A stretch of DNA of 64,000 nt from an uncultured Saprospiraceae bacterium (GTDB taxonomy: Bacteria > Bacteroidota > Bacteroidia > Chitinophagales > Saprospiraceae), in the NCBI GenBank assembly GCA_937941765.1, contig CALDGQ010000041.1:41450-105449 (forward strand), in the 5' to 3' direction. Shown here in pieces: positions 55,149 to 64,000 of this stretch (positions within the stretch are counted from its first letter, which is position 1; each line of letters begins with the position of its first letter). A program made the translations under genes and the position numbers. The notes beneath the pieces are model-generated. The model was given only the letters and a program-made list of their open reading frames with translations. It was not told the DNA's origin and searched no databases.

Positions 55149-55733
55149 ATGAAAGAAAATTCAGTCAAATTAATTGAAGATTTAAAAAATCGGGTCGCGA
55201 ATGCAAAAAAAGAAGCACAGTTATTTGAAAATGAAAACATAGCTATGCTTAATTGGAAGCCTTCAAAATCGAGTTGGAGTATTTTGGAATGCTTGGAACA
55301 TTTAAATATGTACGGAGATTTTTACTTGAAAGAAATTGAAGAGAAAATGTTGAACGGTAATGATTCAAAACCAGTTGAAATTTTTAAGTCCGGAGTTTTT
55401 GGAAATTATTTTGCCAAGTCTTTAGCACCCAAAGATGGAGCAATTAAAAATAAAATGAAATCTCCAAAAGATAAAGTACCTGATCTATCCAAATTGGACA
55501 AAAAGACGGTCCAAAGATTTATTCAACAACAAGATCGAATGTTATCTTTGTTAGACCAAGCTAAAAAGGTAAATTTGATGAAGATCAAAACAAATCTCTC
55601 TATTTCAACTTTGATAAAGACAAGATTAGGAGACACTTTTAGATTTGCTATTTACCACATTGAACGACACATGATTCAGGCAAATAACGTTGCAGCAACC
55701 TATCAACGTGAAAACAGCACTGAATCCGCTTAA
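55149..55733 (+). CDS. DinB-family protein
   Basis: A 194-residue cytoplasmic protein with the DinB/YfiT four-helix bundle pattern. The conserved WKPSKSSWSILECLEHLNMY includes the first metal-binding His (about residue 54), and FRFAIYHIERHMIQ holds the other two (about residues 173 and 177). Three His ligands at these spacings support divalent-metal binding. The family includes thiol S-transferases such as bacillithiol transferases, and many members of unknown activity; the substrate here is not known. It starts 54 bp after the Crp/Fnr stop and is followed after 9 bp by the TPR lipoprotein gene. Confidence 0.85.
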   Translation: MKENSVKLIEDLKNRVANAKKEAQLFENENIAMLNWKPSKSSWSILECLEHLNMYGDFYLKEIEEKMLNGNDSKPVEIFKSGVFGNYFAKSLAPKDGAIKNKMKSPKDKVPDLSKLDKKTVQRFIQQQDRMLSLLDQAKKVNLMKIKTNLSISTLIKTRLGDTFRFAIYHIERHMIQANNVAATYQRENSTESA

Positions 55734-55742
55734 CATAAACAC

Positions 55743-56462
55743 ATGCACAAATATTTATTCCTTTTTCTTTTTTTCTTTGGCTGCGCTAGTGAACCTACTG
55801 TTTCTAACACAAATCTTACAATTGAGCAACTTCAAAAAGCTGCTATGAAACAATATATGGATAGCCCAGTTCAAGCATTGCCTATGATGGAAAAGTTGGC
55901 GGGAAAATATGCTCAAAATAAAAATCATGTTGAAGCATCTGAAACTTATTTTAATATCGCGACGATTTATGATCAGACTTTGAATGAAAAGGAAAAGGCA
56001 ATCAGCTTTTCTCAAAAATCATTGTCAGAAGCGACATTATCTAAAGATCAAAAACAAGAAGCTAATTTATTACAACATATTGGCTATTTAAAAGGTCTAA
56101 CAGGAAAAACAAAAGAAGGTAAAAAAGACATTGTTGATGCCATCATGAAATATAAATTGGTGAATGATGAAAAAGGAGTTGCTAAAGCTCAATTTAATCT
56201 TTCGAGAGTTTTTTACATGGAAGGCGCCTTAGATGAAAGTGCTCATTTTTTATCAAAATCAATGGCTCATCTCAGAAGTATCAAAGATTCTGAGAATATA
56301 TTTCATAACAATTTATTTGCAATATCATTATTTAAAAAAATGGGAAACTCCAAACTTTTGAAAGAGGCTATTAACGAGAATAAATCTTTGATCTCATCTA
56401 TAAAATATGAAGGTGCTATCAAACATGAATTTGAACAATTACTGAATGGAATCGAAGATTAA
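55743..56462 (+). CDS. TPR-repeat lipoprotein
   Basis: A 239-residue protein with a short lipoprotein signal (KYLFLFLFFFGCASEP, Cys14). The mature part is helical, with about four TPR-like units (EASETYFNIATIYDQ, QEANLLQHIGYLKGLTGKTK, GVAKAQFNLSRVFYMEGA). Such TPR proteins act as protein-binding scaffolds in the periplasm or outer membrane. The gap to the DinB-like gene upstream is only 9 bp, so an operon is likely. No specific partner is visible. The following region carries a repeat fragment, not a gene. Confidence 0.8.
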   Translation: MHKYLFLFLFFFGCASEPTVSNTNLTIEQLQKAAMKQYMDSPVQALPMMEKLAGKYAQNKNHVEASETYFNIATIYDQTLNEKEKAISFSQKSLSEATLSKDQKQEANLLQHIGYLKGLTGKTKEGKKDIVDAIMKYKLVNDEKGVAKAQFNLSRVFYMEGALDESAHFLSKSMAHLRSIKDSENIFHNNLFAISLFKKMGNSKLLKEAINENKSLISSIKYEGAIKHEFEQLLNGIED

Positions 56463-56879
56463 CTAAAAAAAATCCTTGATTATAATATTTCATTTTTATT
56501 GGGCGTTTTAGCTACATGAGAAATTAGCCCTTTTTTCTATTTACTCTTATGTCAATCAACATAATCATCTTCAAATTTCCATTTCAGTTTGATTTCCAAG
56601 GAGTCTCCGTTCTTTTTCTTTTTCCATTGATGAAAAAGAAACAAAAAATCTAGATTTTATAAACTCGTCCCTCGGGCATATAAAATCGGCCACCCGCTTC
56701 ATAACCCTACCTCATGTTTAATAAAAGTTAATATTCAACAATATAAATACGAGTTCTATTTATTATAGCTAGCTACCAAAAATTTGAGAATTTCAGACTA
56801 TAGCCAAAAAAAGTGAGCAACAATATATGCTACCCACTTTTCAATTAAAACTATGACAAACTTCTTTAGTCGCTTTTGA
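56463..56879. repeat. Intergenic region with an internal fragment of the MITE-like element (copy B)
   Basis: About 56588-56722 matches the interior of the element at 62229-62621, including TTCTTTTTCTTTTTCCATTG, CTAGATTTTATAAACTC and CATATAAAATCGGCC. Neither terminal inverted repeat is recognisable, so it is a decayed or internal fragment. The rest of the gap holds the terminator for the leftward gene that follows and nothing coding. Confidence 0.6.
56805..56842 (-). terminator. Imperfect intrinsic terminator after the 484-aa T9SS cargo gene
   Basis: On the complement, AAAAGTGGGTAGCA pairs with TGCTCACTTTT with a two-base bulge around an AU-rich loop, then a T-run. It lies about 40 bp after the leftward stop. 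Confidence 0.55.
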
Positions 56880-58334
56880 TTATGCCTGATCGATCACTTG
56901 CATTTTACCGGTACTCAATACGGTTCCATTTGGGTCGGTGATATGATACAGATAAATACCAGTTGGCAAATCAGCTCTATTTCTTCTTTCAATTAACAAT
57001 TCTTTTCCGTGAAACGATTCTTCTCTTTGTAAGACCCCATTTATGTCGAAAATACGAATCATCTTATCCTCAACTTCGCTATCAACTGATAATATTGTTT
57101 GAGTTACAAAAGGATTTGGATATAAAATGGACTTAATCATATTTGTTTCCACAATATTTTCCTCCGTATCAATGTATGAATCAAAACCCCATTTGCTAAT
57201 GAAAGCATCTGAAGAATTTTCGCCATAATGAGTGACACCTGCTGTATAAATCTCTCCTTCATTGGTGATTAATAAATTTTTGGCAATGCTTTCGAAATCA
57301 GAATTTGTTTCTTTAACACTGATGACTTCAAAATTTTCATCTGTCATGATAACCGCTGCATTTCCTTGATTGGAATCATGCTTTTGAAAAACACCTGAAA
57401 ATACATACCCATCCTCAACAGCAACGATATCGTACAAATAACCCTCCCCTTTTTCTTCCAATAAGGATTCTGTAGCATGAAAATCTCCGTCCGCTCCGAA
57501 TTTATAAAACCTCATTTCTACAAACTCACCGCCATTTTTTTCAACAGATTGTCCACCAGCAATAATGATATGTCCACGTTCATTGACAACAACGGAAGCA
57601 GCTTGTTCATGATCTAATGTAGCCATTCTATTTACCCAATATTCCTCTCCATTTCCGTTGACTTTCATAACAAACATTTCTTCATTATTGGTTTCAGAAT
57701 GTTCTTTGAATCCACAAATGATAAAATTACCATCACCAGAATTTACGATTTTGTTGCCATAGGTATTAACGGTACTTGGAATTGTTTTCAGTAACAATAA
57801 TTCTCCATGTGCTGAAATGTTTACAATCAATAAATTTTCGACTCCTGATATTGGATTGATACTTTTTCCAGTTAAATAGAAACTACCATCCACCGCTTGA
57901 ACAACATCCGTATAAGCGTTATTTTCATAACTGGTAATAAAAGTTTGCCACTCCAATTCTCCATTTGCATTCGTTTTTGTTGCAAAACCTTCGTCGATAT
58001 TCAAAGCTTTATTTTTCAAATCACCAATCATCAAAAAACCACCATCAAAAGTTTTGATCAAAGCGTTACCACAATCCATCCCTCCAAAACCAAAATGCTT
58101 TTTCCAAATCACATCTCCAGAAGGCTTCATTTTCAATAAATAGGTATCGCCTTCAGGATCTTTGGAGCTCTTGTCAATGCCGGTAAACACAATATTGCCG
58201 TCATCGGAAACAACCATGCTTCTTGCATCATCGACATTAGCACCTCCAAACGTTTTGTTATAAATATGTTTTTGACCTAAACAAAAGGAAAAAGAAAAAA
58301 GAGAAAGTAAAATCAGTAAGTTGAATTTTTTCAT
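56880..58334 (-). CDS. Secreted propeller-like protein with T9SS type A sorting domain (484 aa)
   Basis: Signal peptide about 1-20 (LLILLSLFSFSFCLGQ). Residues about 22-390 are a repeated beta-propeller of the type found in SBBP/delta-60-like proteins: units read YNKTFGGANVDDARSM, DDGNIVFTGI, TFDGGFLMIGD, SGDGNFIICGFKEH and VNERGHIIIAGGQS. The last 85 residues are a type A sorting domain (SILYPNPFVTQTILSVD ... PTGIYLYHITDPNGTVLSTG). It should be secreted and perhaps anchored on the surface. No enzyme motif is visible. It diverges from the large GH-like gene over a 384-bp promoter region. Confidence 0.87.
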   Translation of the reverse strand: MKKFNLLILLSLFSFSFCLGQKHIYNKTFGGANVDDARSMVVSDDGNIVFTGIDKSSKDPEGDTYLLKMKPSGDVIWKKHFGFGGMDCGNALIKTFDGGFLMIGDLKNKALNIDEGFATKTNANGELEWQTFITSYENNAYTDVVQAVDGSFYLTGKSINPISGVENLLIVNISAHGELLLLKTIPSTVNTYGNKIVNSGDGNFIICGFKEHSETNNEEMFVMKVNGNGEEYWVNRMATLDHEQAASVVVNERGHIIIAGGQSVEKNGGEFVEMRFYKFGADGDFHATESLLEEKGEGYLYDIVAVEDGYVFSGVFQKHDSNQGNAAVIMTDENFEVISVKETNSDFESIAKNLLITNEGEIYTAGVTHYGENSSDAFISKWGFDSYIDTEENIVETNMIKSILYPNPFVTQTILSVDSEVEDKMIRIFDINGVLQREESFHGKELLIERRNRADLPTGIYLYHITDPNGTVLSTGKMQVIDQA

Positions 58335-58718
58335 AAGGAGTGTTTTAAAGTGATTATTAATTTAACTTTGAAAAGAATTACTTATATATATGAACCTAAA
58401 ATTTTAACATCAACATTTTATTCCATACATCTACTTAGGAGATGAAAAAAAATCTATTTTTGGTGTATTGATTTAAACCAAAAATGCGTTTAATTACATT
58501 ACCCATTTTATATTAACGCTGTTGATTTTATAAGTAACAATTTTTGTTAATACCCTCCCGATATTTTTTTCATATTAAATTAATTTTTTATATTTGGAAA
58601 CTAAGGCGCTTACCCATTTCAGATTCAATTTGTTGTCATCTCTTGCAAGGAAGATTTCTTTTCTTCTAAAAATAGCTATAATTCTATTTTTCTTAAAACA
58701 ATAAAACCAACCCCTGTC
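58335..58718. other. Divergent promoter region between two secreted-protein genes
   Basis: An AT-rich 384-bp gap. TATATTTG at 58589-58596 is a perfect TANNTTTG -7 box for the rightward gene, leaving a leader of about 115 bases. TTTTTG at 58541 is too far upstream to be its -33 box. No coding features were found. Confidence 0.5.
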
Positions 58719-61700
58719 ATGAAGTATTTACTTTTCAATTCTTTTGGGCTATGTTTTCTTACACTTTTTTTATTTACATTAACATCAACTAATTCTGTTA
58801 ATGCACAAGGTACTATATCATTAGAACCTAACAATGTAAGCCCTGATTCACCAAGTAGCTACATAATAGGGATTCAAAGAAATCATATTTTTGCGCAAGT
58901 AAAAGATCCAATTGATTTATCCAACACTTCTTACTCTAATTGGTTTTCTGATATGCTGAGTCGATACAAAACAATTCAACCAAATTTCGGGAATGGAAAA
59001 AAATTATATCGTTTAGGTGGAAATCAAATTGATGGAATGATTTCAACACTTCAAGAATCAGAATTTACGAATCCAACCCGACAAAATTTTGTTGATGTTG
59101 TTAATACTTGTAAAAATCAAATTCTCGCGAAGAGTGTCGCCACAGATGTTTTTGGGAATGGACAAATTTACAGAGTGTATAGAAATCAGAATGATGCAGC
59201 GGGTCAAACTGACAAGTTCATTTATTTTGAAGATTCGGATTATGAAGGATATCATTGGGCGGATTATACAGGAAAAATTAGCAATAAAACTGGTGGCTCC
59301 CAAAATTATGGTCAATACGATGATTTGAAATACTACACAACAGAAGCGAAAGCTATGGATGCGGATTTAACAGTAACAGTCAATTTCAGTTCAGGAACTC
59401 CGACCGAAGCAATTTCAATGATTAATGAAATTAAAAACCTATACGGCGGCAGCTTGTCAAGATTGCAATTTATTGAGTTGGGAAATGAAGTTTCGGAACC
59501 TTACATCAAAGGAAATAGAAATTATTTTGGTGTCGATGATAATGGCAATTGTGTGGAATATAAATCAAAATCTAAAAATAGAAAGGAATACGCTCATCAT
59601 GCTTTGGACTTTGCATATCAATTAAGAAATTGGTTAGATGCCAATGGAGGAAGTCATGTGAAAATCGGTGCGGTCGGAACTACCAATAGTTTTTGGTCTT
59701 GGAATGATCCGAATCCGAACCATGGCAATGAAAATTTATCCACTCTACTAACAGGAACAAATCCAAACTACCCTGGCAAAAGACTACTAGACTATATTGA
59801 CTTTGTAATTTATCATAGCTACCCTAGTTACCCTTTAATACATCCTGGAGGCGAATACGGAACAAGACTTAACAATCCAAATACGGGACTTCCTTATTCT
59901 GATACTGAAATGGCGAAATTGTATTTAGCCCAAACTCAATGGAATCTGGAAAAACGTATTAATGATCAAAAAACAATTATTAGAAACCTCACTACGAAAG
60001 ATATTAAACTAGCCAATTCAGAATACTACTCTCATCTAAATCAAGTGACTCGTGGTAATTTGACGCACAGTATTGCAGAAGGAATATATACAGCTGACAA
60101 CATGATTGCCGCTTTGAAACATGATATGAATATGGCTGTGAATTTTGCATTCTATCACTTTCAGGATAGTCAAAAAGAAATTTCTGACAATCTCCTTTTT
60201 GATGTAAATAGTGCTGGAAAAGTAGTGGGAGAAAAAACTGTTTTTGCTGTTCACAAGTTAGTAGCAGAAGAATTTGGCAACCAAATAATCGGTTCTTTAG
60301 ATGATTTTAACAATATAAGCACTTATGATGTTGACATTAGTAATTTGACATTTTGGAAAAGCAATGAAACCAATTTTAAATACAAACCATTAAGTTATGT
60401 TGCCTCCAAAAAATCAAACGGCGACATCGTGTTACTAGTAGTCAATCGATCAGAACAAGATGTTCCCTTGTCAATTAACAACACAGGAATAAGCAATCCA
60501 AATGGTTCTATCAACTCAATCAAAGGAACTGCATTTACAGATCAAGCTCGATTAAAACCAACTGGTTTTAATCAATTGACCACACTAAATAACTTCACCG
60601 TTCCAAAATTATCAGTTAATATTATTAAAATTTCGAGTGGATCAACTATTAATGCCAATACTAGCATTTCCAATAACAATCAAGGAATGGTTATTGACAA
60701 TGACATGGATGGTGTCAGTGGATATACCGACTGTGACGACAATGATCCTAACATTCCAACTACGCCTGGCACCATTTGCAACGATGGCAATAGTACGACT
60801 ACCAATGATGTTATTCAAAGTGATGGTTGCACTTGTGCAGGAACAACTACCTTAAACAATATCAATGGCTGTGCTGTTGGATTTACAAGTTTAGATGTTG
60901 TTGATATAGGAAATAATTGCAAAGAATATAGATTACTAGTTCGCCCAACGCAAACGGTACTTAATGCATCTATCCAAATCAGCAATTTGCCAGTTGGTGG
61001 TTTTGCTGGCAGTTCAGTTTCTCCTACAGGTGGTGGAAATATCAAATGGGCATCTCAAACTTCCTACAACTGGGATGCACCTATATTAAATGCAGGACAA
61101 AGATATATGGCTACGTTAAAATATTGTTGGGCACCTAGTTATCCAAACGCTATTGCAACCTCTACAGGCTGTGCTGTGTTTAATGGCAGTTCAGCAGGGA
61201 GTACCGGATGCGCAGTTGATGCTGACAATGATGGCACTTGTGCACCAGAGGATTGTAATGATTACAATGCATCTATTCCGACCACACCAGGCACTGCATG
61301 TAATGATAACAATAGTAATACAACCAACGACATCATTCAAAGTGATGGCTGTACTTGTTCGGGCACCAACATGCGTCCACCTACCAATACGTGCGCCATA
61401 GGATTCTCAAGACTAGAAGTCATCAATTCGAGTAGCAATTGCAAAGACTATGAATTAGACATCCGCCCAACTCAATCTATGAGCAATGCTCGTGTACAAA
61501 TTACCAATTTACCAGCTGGTGGTTTTTCAGGTAGCTCAACAAACGGCAATGGCACCCTCAACTGGGCTAGTCAAAGTGCTTACAACTGGGATTTACCTTA
61601 TGTCAGTGCAGGTCAATTATACACCGCCAATATCAAATACTGCTGGCAACCAACCTACCCTACTCCTTCTGCGAGTTATGGAAGCTGTAGTAGTTACAAC

Positions 61701-62063
61701 GGCGCCACTACCTCTTCCAACAATAGTTCTTCATGTGCTATTGGCTTCAGTAGTTTCAATGTTGGCACCGATGTCACGGATCCAAATTGCAAAATGTATG
61801 TGTTGGAAATTCAACCACAAACCTCTCAAAACAATGTCAAAATAAACTTAGGTAATTTCCCAACCAATGGCTCCGCAGGCTATACCGTTTCTCCTAATAA
61901 TTCTAGTACTTTGAATTGGTCTTCAGCTACTTCCTATGAGTGGGTGTTGCCTAGTGTTGTTGCTGGACAGACTTATCAGGTTACGGTTAAGTATTGTTGG
62001 ATGAATTCGGTTACTAAGCCGGTTGCGGAGTTTGGGGGTTGTGTTGGGTTTGTTTGTGAGTAG
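58719..62063 (+). CDS. Large secreted glycoside-hydrolase-like protein with triplicated C-terminal module
   Basis: A 1114-residue protein with signal peptide about 1-29. Residues about 45-640 look like a clan GH-A (beta/alpha)8 enzyme: YRLGGNQIDGM, then FIELGNEVSEPYIKG, where the Asn-Glu pair (about 253-254) is the usual acid/base signature, and LANSEYYSHL (about 430), a candidate nucleophile position. The family could be GH39, GH79 or an arabinofuranosidase-type enzyme; I cannot decide. From about 660 the protein alternates Asp-rich metal loops (DNDMDGVSGYTDCDDNDPN, DADNDGTCAPEDCNDYN) and a CTCxGT motif with three copies of a module of about 105 residues (about 716-822, 890-994, 1005-1114). 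Each module contains CAxGF, NCKxYxLxxxP and YxxxxKYCW. No type A or B sorting domain was seen. Confidence 0.75.
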   Translation: MKYLLFNSFGLCFLTLFLFTLTSTNSVNAQGTISLEPNNVSPDSPSSYIIGIQRNHIFAQVKDPIDLSNTSYSNWFSDMLSRYKTIQPNFGNGKKLYRLGGNQIDGMISTLQESEFTNPTRQNFVDVVNTCKNQILAKSVATDVFGNGQIYRVYRNQNDAAGQTDKFIYFEDSDYEGYHWADYTGKISNKTGGSQNYGQYDDLKYYTTEAKAMDADLTVTVNFSSGTPTEAISMINEIKNLYGGSLSRLQFIELGNEVSEPYIKGNRNYFGVDDNGNCVEYKSKSKNRKEYAHHALDFAYQLRNWLDANGGSHVKIGAVGTTNSFWSWNDPNPNHGNENLSTLLTGTNPNYPGKRLLDYIDFVIYHSYPSYPLIHPGGEYGTRLNNPNTGLPYSDTEMAKLYLAQTQWNLEKRINDQKTIIRNLTTKDIKLANSEYYSHLNQVTRGNLTHSIAEGIYTADNMIAALKHDMNMAVNFAFYHFQDSQKEISDNLLFDVNSAGKVVGEKTVFAVHKLVAEEFGNQIIGSLDDFNNISTYDVDISNLTFWKSNETNFKYKPLSYVASKKSNGDIVLLVVNRSEQDVPLSINNTGISNPNGSINSIKGTAFTDQARLKPTGFNQLTTLNNFTVPKLSVNIIKISSGSTINANTSISNNNQGMVIDNDMDGVSGYTDCDDNDPNIPTTPGTICNDGNSTTTNDVIQSDGCTCAGTTTLNNINGCAVGFTSLDVVDIGNNCKEYRLLVRPTQTVLNASIQISNLPVGGFAGSSVSPTGGGNIKWASQTSYNWDAPILNAGQRYMATLKYCWAPSYPNAIATSTGCAVFNGSSAGSTGCAVDADNDGTCAPEDCNDYNASIPTTPGTACNDNNSNTTNDIIQSDGCTCSGTNMRPPTNTCAIGFSRLEVINSSSNCKDYELDIRPTQSMSNARVQITNLPAGGFSGSSTNGNGTLNWASQSAYNWDLPYVSAGQLYTANIKYCWQPTYPTPSASYGSCSSYNGATTSSNNSSSCAIGFSSFNVGTDVTDPNCKMYVLEIQPQTSQNNVKINLGNFPTNGSAGYTVSPNNSSTLNWSSATSYEWVLPSVVAGQTYQVTVKYCWMNSVTKPVAEFGGCVGFVCE

Positions 62064-62228
62064 GTGAATCAACAATGTCAAAAATTTAAAACTAATATTG
62101 ATGAAGCTGTCGATTTATACAATTAACAGTTTCATCAATAACTAATAGAAATGTCTTAAACAATTATTGAGTAACTGAACGGCCTTAGAAGATTAGGTAT
62201 AAAATGCTTATGCTACCTAGAATATTAA
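62064..62228. other. Spacer between the GH-like gene and the MITE-like copy
   Basis: No gene or strong hairpin seen; only the sequence leading to the element end at 62229. The terminator of the GH-like gene was not recognised. Confidence 0.35.
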
Positions 62229-62621
62229 GGGATATTCATAAGTAACAATTTCCGAATTTCGGAATCATTTTGGACGCACCAAATACGACTTTCATTTAAA
62301 CTGAATAATCATCAATGTCCCTACTTTTCGTAGTTTGATTTTTCGAGGAGTCTAGTTCTTTTTCTTTTTTCATTGACAAAAAAGAAACAAAAAGTCTAGA
62401 TTTTATAAACTCCTCCGTCGAACATATAAAATCGGCCTCCCGCTACAAAATCCAAGTTTATGTTTATTTGAACTGAATTTGCAACAATTTTAATACGTCG
62501 TTTAATTTTAACGTAATTACCCCGTTTTATTGGGTTTCTACGTAAAATTGATGCATTATCCCTAAAAAATAAGAATCTAACTAATTGGCTATCAATGTTT
62601 AGTCATAGTTCTAAATATCTC
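62229..62621. mobile_element. MITE-like non-coding element (copy C)
   Basis: The left end GGGATATTCATAAGTA resembles copy A's left end; the right end TAGTTCTAAATATCTC (62606-62621) is a degenerate counterpart of its right end (12 of 16 pairs in inverted orientation). The interior is colinear with copy A over CTTTCATTTAAACTGAATAA, TCTTTTTCTTTTTTCATTG, CATATAAAATCGGCCTCCCG and ACAATTTTAATACGTCG. No open reading frame with protein features lies inside. Confidence 0.65.
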
Positions 62622-62629
62622 TATTGAAC

Positions 62630-62664
62630 AAAAAAAGCCACACCAGAACAAATCCAGTGCAGCC
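62630..62664 (-). terminator. Intrinsic terminator after the DUF3179 lipoprotein gene
   Basis: On the complement, GGCTGCACTGGA pairs with TCTGGTGTGGCT around TTTGT (12 positions including several G-U pairs) and runs into seven T. It lies 28 bp beyond the leftward stop. Confidence 0.7.
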
Positions 62665-62691
62665 ATCAATAATTTTTATCTAAAAAATTTC

Positions 62692-63507
62692 CTATTCACA
62701 ATCCCCAACATCAAACGCATCCCAACTCTCCGGAGCATCCATCTCCTGTCCCATTCTCAACACTCGGGCTGTAGGATAATCCTCTAGTACCGTTTTCCAA
62801 TCTGTACGGATATAGTCAAAATTGATATCTCGATTCATGGAAGTATTGTTCATGTCTCCAGAGATAGAAGATTCTTGAAGTGGCCACCATAGTGACTCTG
62901 TATCTCTATCCCAAAGTACAAAACCAAGACGTCCATCATAGGTAACTTCATCACTATAAGTATAACCAGAAACACCAAATGTAAATACGTGTCCACAGTA
63001 CTCGCGATTGTGTACACCTACATAGTCAGCTAAGATGCAATAGCTAACAGAAATCGGTATACCATTAAATTCATCATTGATTAGTTCATGAGTAGTTAGC
63101 AGATGTATTGGATAAACTTTTATTTCATTATCGCTTATGAGTACGATCATTTCAAAACCATCATTGTATAAATCTGGATTTTCGATTCCTTCAAATTGTG
63201 GTTCGATTAATGCTTTGAAAAATTCTCTTCCCAATCCATGTCTTAAATTATCAACGTTGAAACTTCTACTGGTAATATCAAAATGCCAGTCTTCATTTTC
63301 TCCTCCCCACAAATAATTTCTTCCATCTTCAGACCATATTTTTTCTCGGATATTATCAGGACAATCGGGTCCACAGATGTCAGGCTCTTCTGTTTTTGGT
63401 GGGTTGGTATTTGGAGTAGACGGTACCTCAATATCCTCTTTGGAACAAGAAGTTAGGATTAAAAGAAAACCAAATAGAAATATAGGATAACCTTTGATCA
63501 ATTTCAT
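62692..63507 (-). CDS. DUF3179-like lipoprotein
   Basis: A 271-residue protein with a lipoprotein signal (FLFGFLLILTSCSKED, Cys21) and a Pro/Asn-rich linker. The C-terminal two-thirds fits DUF3179: NDEFNGIPISVSYCILADYV, HVFTFGVSGYTYSDEVTYDG, FVLWDRDTESLWWPLQ and YPTARVLRM correspond to the family's blocks for YCPLCN-like, FGVSG, DRxTxSxWW and the closing region. The canonical double Cys (CPLC) is reduced to YCILA here. An N-terminal segment (CGPDCPDNIREKIWSEDG) has further Cys. Function is unknown. Leader organisation suggests a membrane-bound periplasmic or surface protein. Confidence 0.8.
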   Translation of the reverse strand: MKLIKGYPIFLFGFLLILTSCSKEDIEVPSTPNTNPPKTEEPDICGPDCPDNIREKIWSEDGRNYLWGGENEDWHFDITSRSFNVDNLRHGLGREFFKALIEPQFEGIENPDLYNDGFEMIVLISDNEIKVYPIHLLTTHELINDEFNGIPISVSYCILADYVGVHNREYCGHVFTFGVSGYTYSDEVTYDGRLGFVLWDRDTESLWWPLQESSISGDMNNTSMNRDINFDYIRTDWKTVLEDYPTARVLRMGQEMDAPESWDAFDVGDCE

Positions 63508-64000
63508 GCATACAAAATAAGGGTTCTTTTCGAAAAATTCTGTCTTTGGCTTGACATGGCTAAATGAAGTTCCAAATTTTAAGCATATCCAATGTTCTTT
63601 GGGTCTCCTCCCAGCATCCCAATGTCATGGAAATAAGGATTTGATCTATCAATGAACATTGAATTTCCGATTTCGAATCATTTTTTTAGCATCCAAGTTT
63701 AGTTTTTGTCACGATTTTAAAGGAAAATCGCGCCAAAACTATTTGCGTAATCAATAACCTAGCGCGCTGCGCTGGGTTATTGATTACGCACCGTTGGCGC
63801 TCCAAGATAAAATAACAACTCGTTTTCTATTTCTATGACATTGCCCTCGTTCTCCTCTGCGTCAGACTGTGCGAATATGCTTTCGGAAACTGAACCGCAG
63901 AATATCCAACCGCAGAATATCGAATGTCGAAGTAGAGTACGTGGACAATTAAGCATGAAATTCGTTAATATACGTGTATACTCGCGTATTCAACTTCTAC
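63508..64000. other. Non-coding right end with REP-like palindrome and repeat fragments
   Basis: No gene is supported in the last 493 bp. It holds a fragment resembling the left part of the MITE-like element (about 63652-63700, GAATTTCCGATTTCGAATCA), a strong palindrome described separately, and a right-hand stretch with two copies of ACCGCAGAATATC (about 63892 and 63909) followed by GAATGTCGAAGTAG, similar to 1095-1115. The next gene must start outside the window. Confidence 0.5.
63745..63789. repeat. REP-like palindrome, 21-bp arms
   Basis: GCGTAATCAATAACC-TAGCGC and GCGCTG-GGTTATTGATTACGC are inverted repeats with one mismatch over 21 positions and a 3-bp centre (GCT). GC-rich at the base of the loop, it would form a very stable hairpin. 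It may be a REP-like repeat or the end of a neighbouring element. Confidence 0.7.

Noticed and set aside
1..64000. tRNA or rRNA genes
   Set aside because: No cloverleaf with a GGTTCGAATC-type arm or conserved rRNA stretch was recognised by eye; a covariance-model search would settle this.

Overview
The window is AT-rich DNA from a member of the Bacteroidota, most likely a gliding or surface-attached Saprospiria/Lewinella-like relative. Three observations support this: a gldA/gldF/gldG gliding-motility ABC transporter locus; many exported proteins ending in type IX secretion (T9SS) sorting domains of type A (xPNPxx...GIYxxxx) or type B (gliding-motility C-terminal domain, VPNxFSPNxDGxND...GDITxIR); and TANNTTTG promoter -7 boxes. 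The lineage is inferred from gene content only. No rRNA, tRNA, CRISPR array or transposase gene was recognised.

Layout. 1-1091: tail of a LytS-type sensor kinase, overlapped by its LytTR response regulator. 1187-3978: a small DUF2061 membrane protein, a secreted zinc phospholipase C/P1-nuclease-like enzyme and a DUF4340 protein. 4349-8385: a leftward gldA - unknown secreted protein - gldF - gldG operon, with 4-bp overlaps at the first two junctions. 8728-13674: DUF547 lipoprotein, small lipoprotein, a type B T9SS cargo, and a D-2-hydroxyacid dehydrogenase whose start overlaps that cargo's stop. 14327-15880: a lipoprotein combining a YCF48/BNR-like propeller with MORN-like repeats.

16032-42345 is the most striking part: six leftward genes for secreted surface proteins. 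They are two giant multi-PKD/SprB-type paralogues (2404 and 2750 aa, type B), an L-domain plus MopE-repeat protein, a protein made of 22 MopE-like calcium/metal-binding repeats of 43 aa, and two paralogues with a PWNGxxC repeat (type A). 42644-49291 carries a LysM/BON protein, divergent secDF, and a PorE-like TPR/propeller/OmpA lipoprotein. SecDF is Sec machinery, PorE is an outer-membrane/peptidoglycan T9SS component in the studied species, so export functions sit beside their likely cargo. 49382-63507 is mixed: more T9SS cargo, a CAP protein, a Crp/Fnr regulator, DinB-like protein, TPR lipoprotein, a glycoside-hydrolase-like protein with a triplicated C-terminal module, and a DUF3179 lipoprotein.

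Non-coding structure is abundant: a MITE-like element with 16-bp terminal inverted repeats (13815-14254, diverged copy at 62229-62621, fragments at about 56588 and 63652), a second palindrome-bounded element inside the gld region (4026-4323), REP-like hairpins (9931-10224, 49938-50043, 53029-53086, 63745-63789) and several clear intrinsic terminators.
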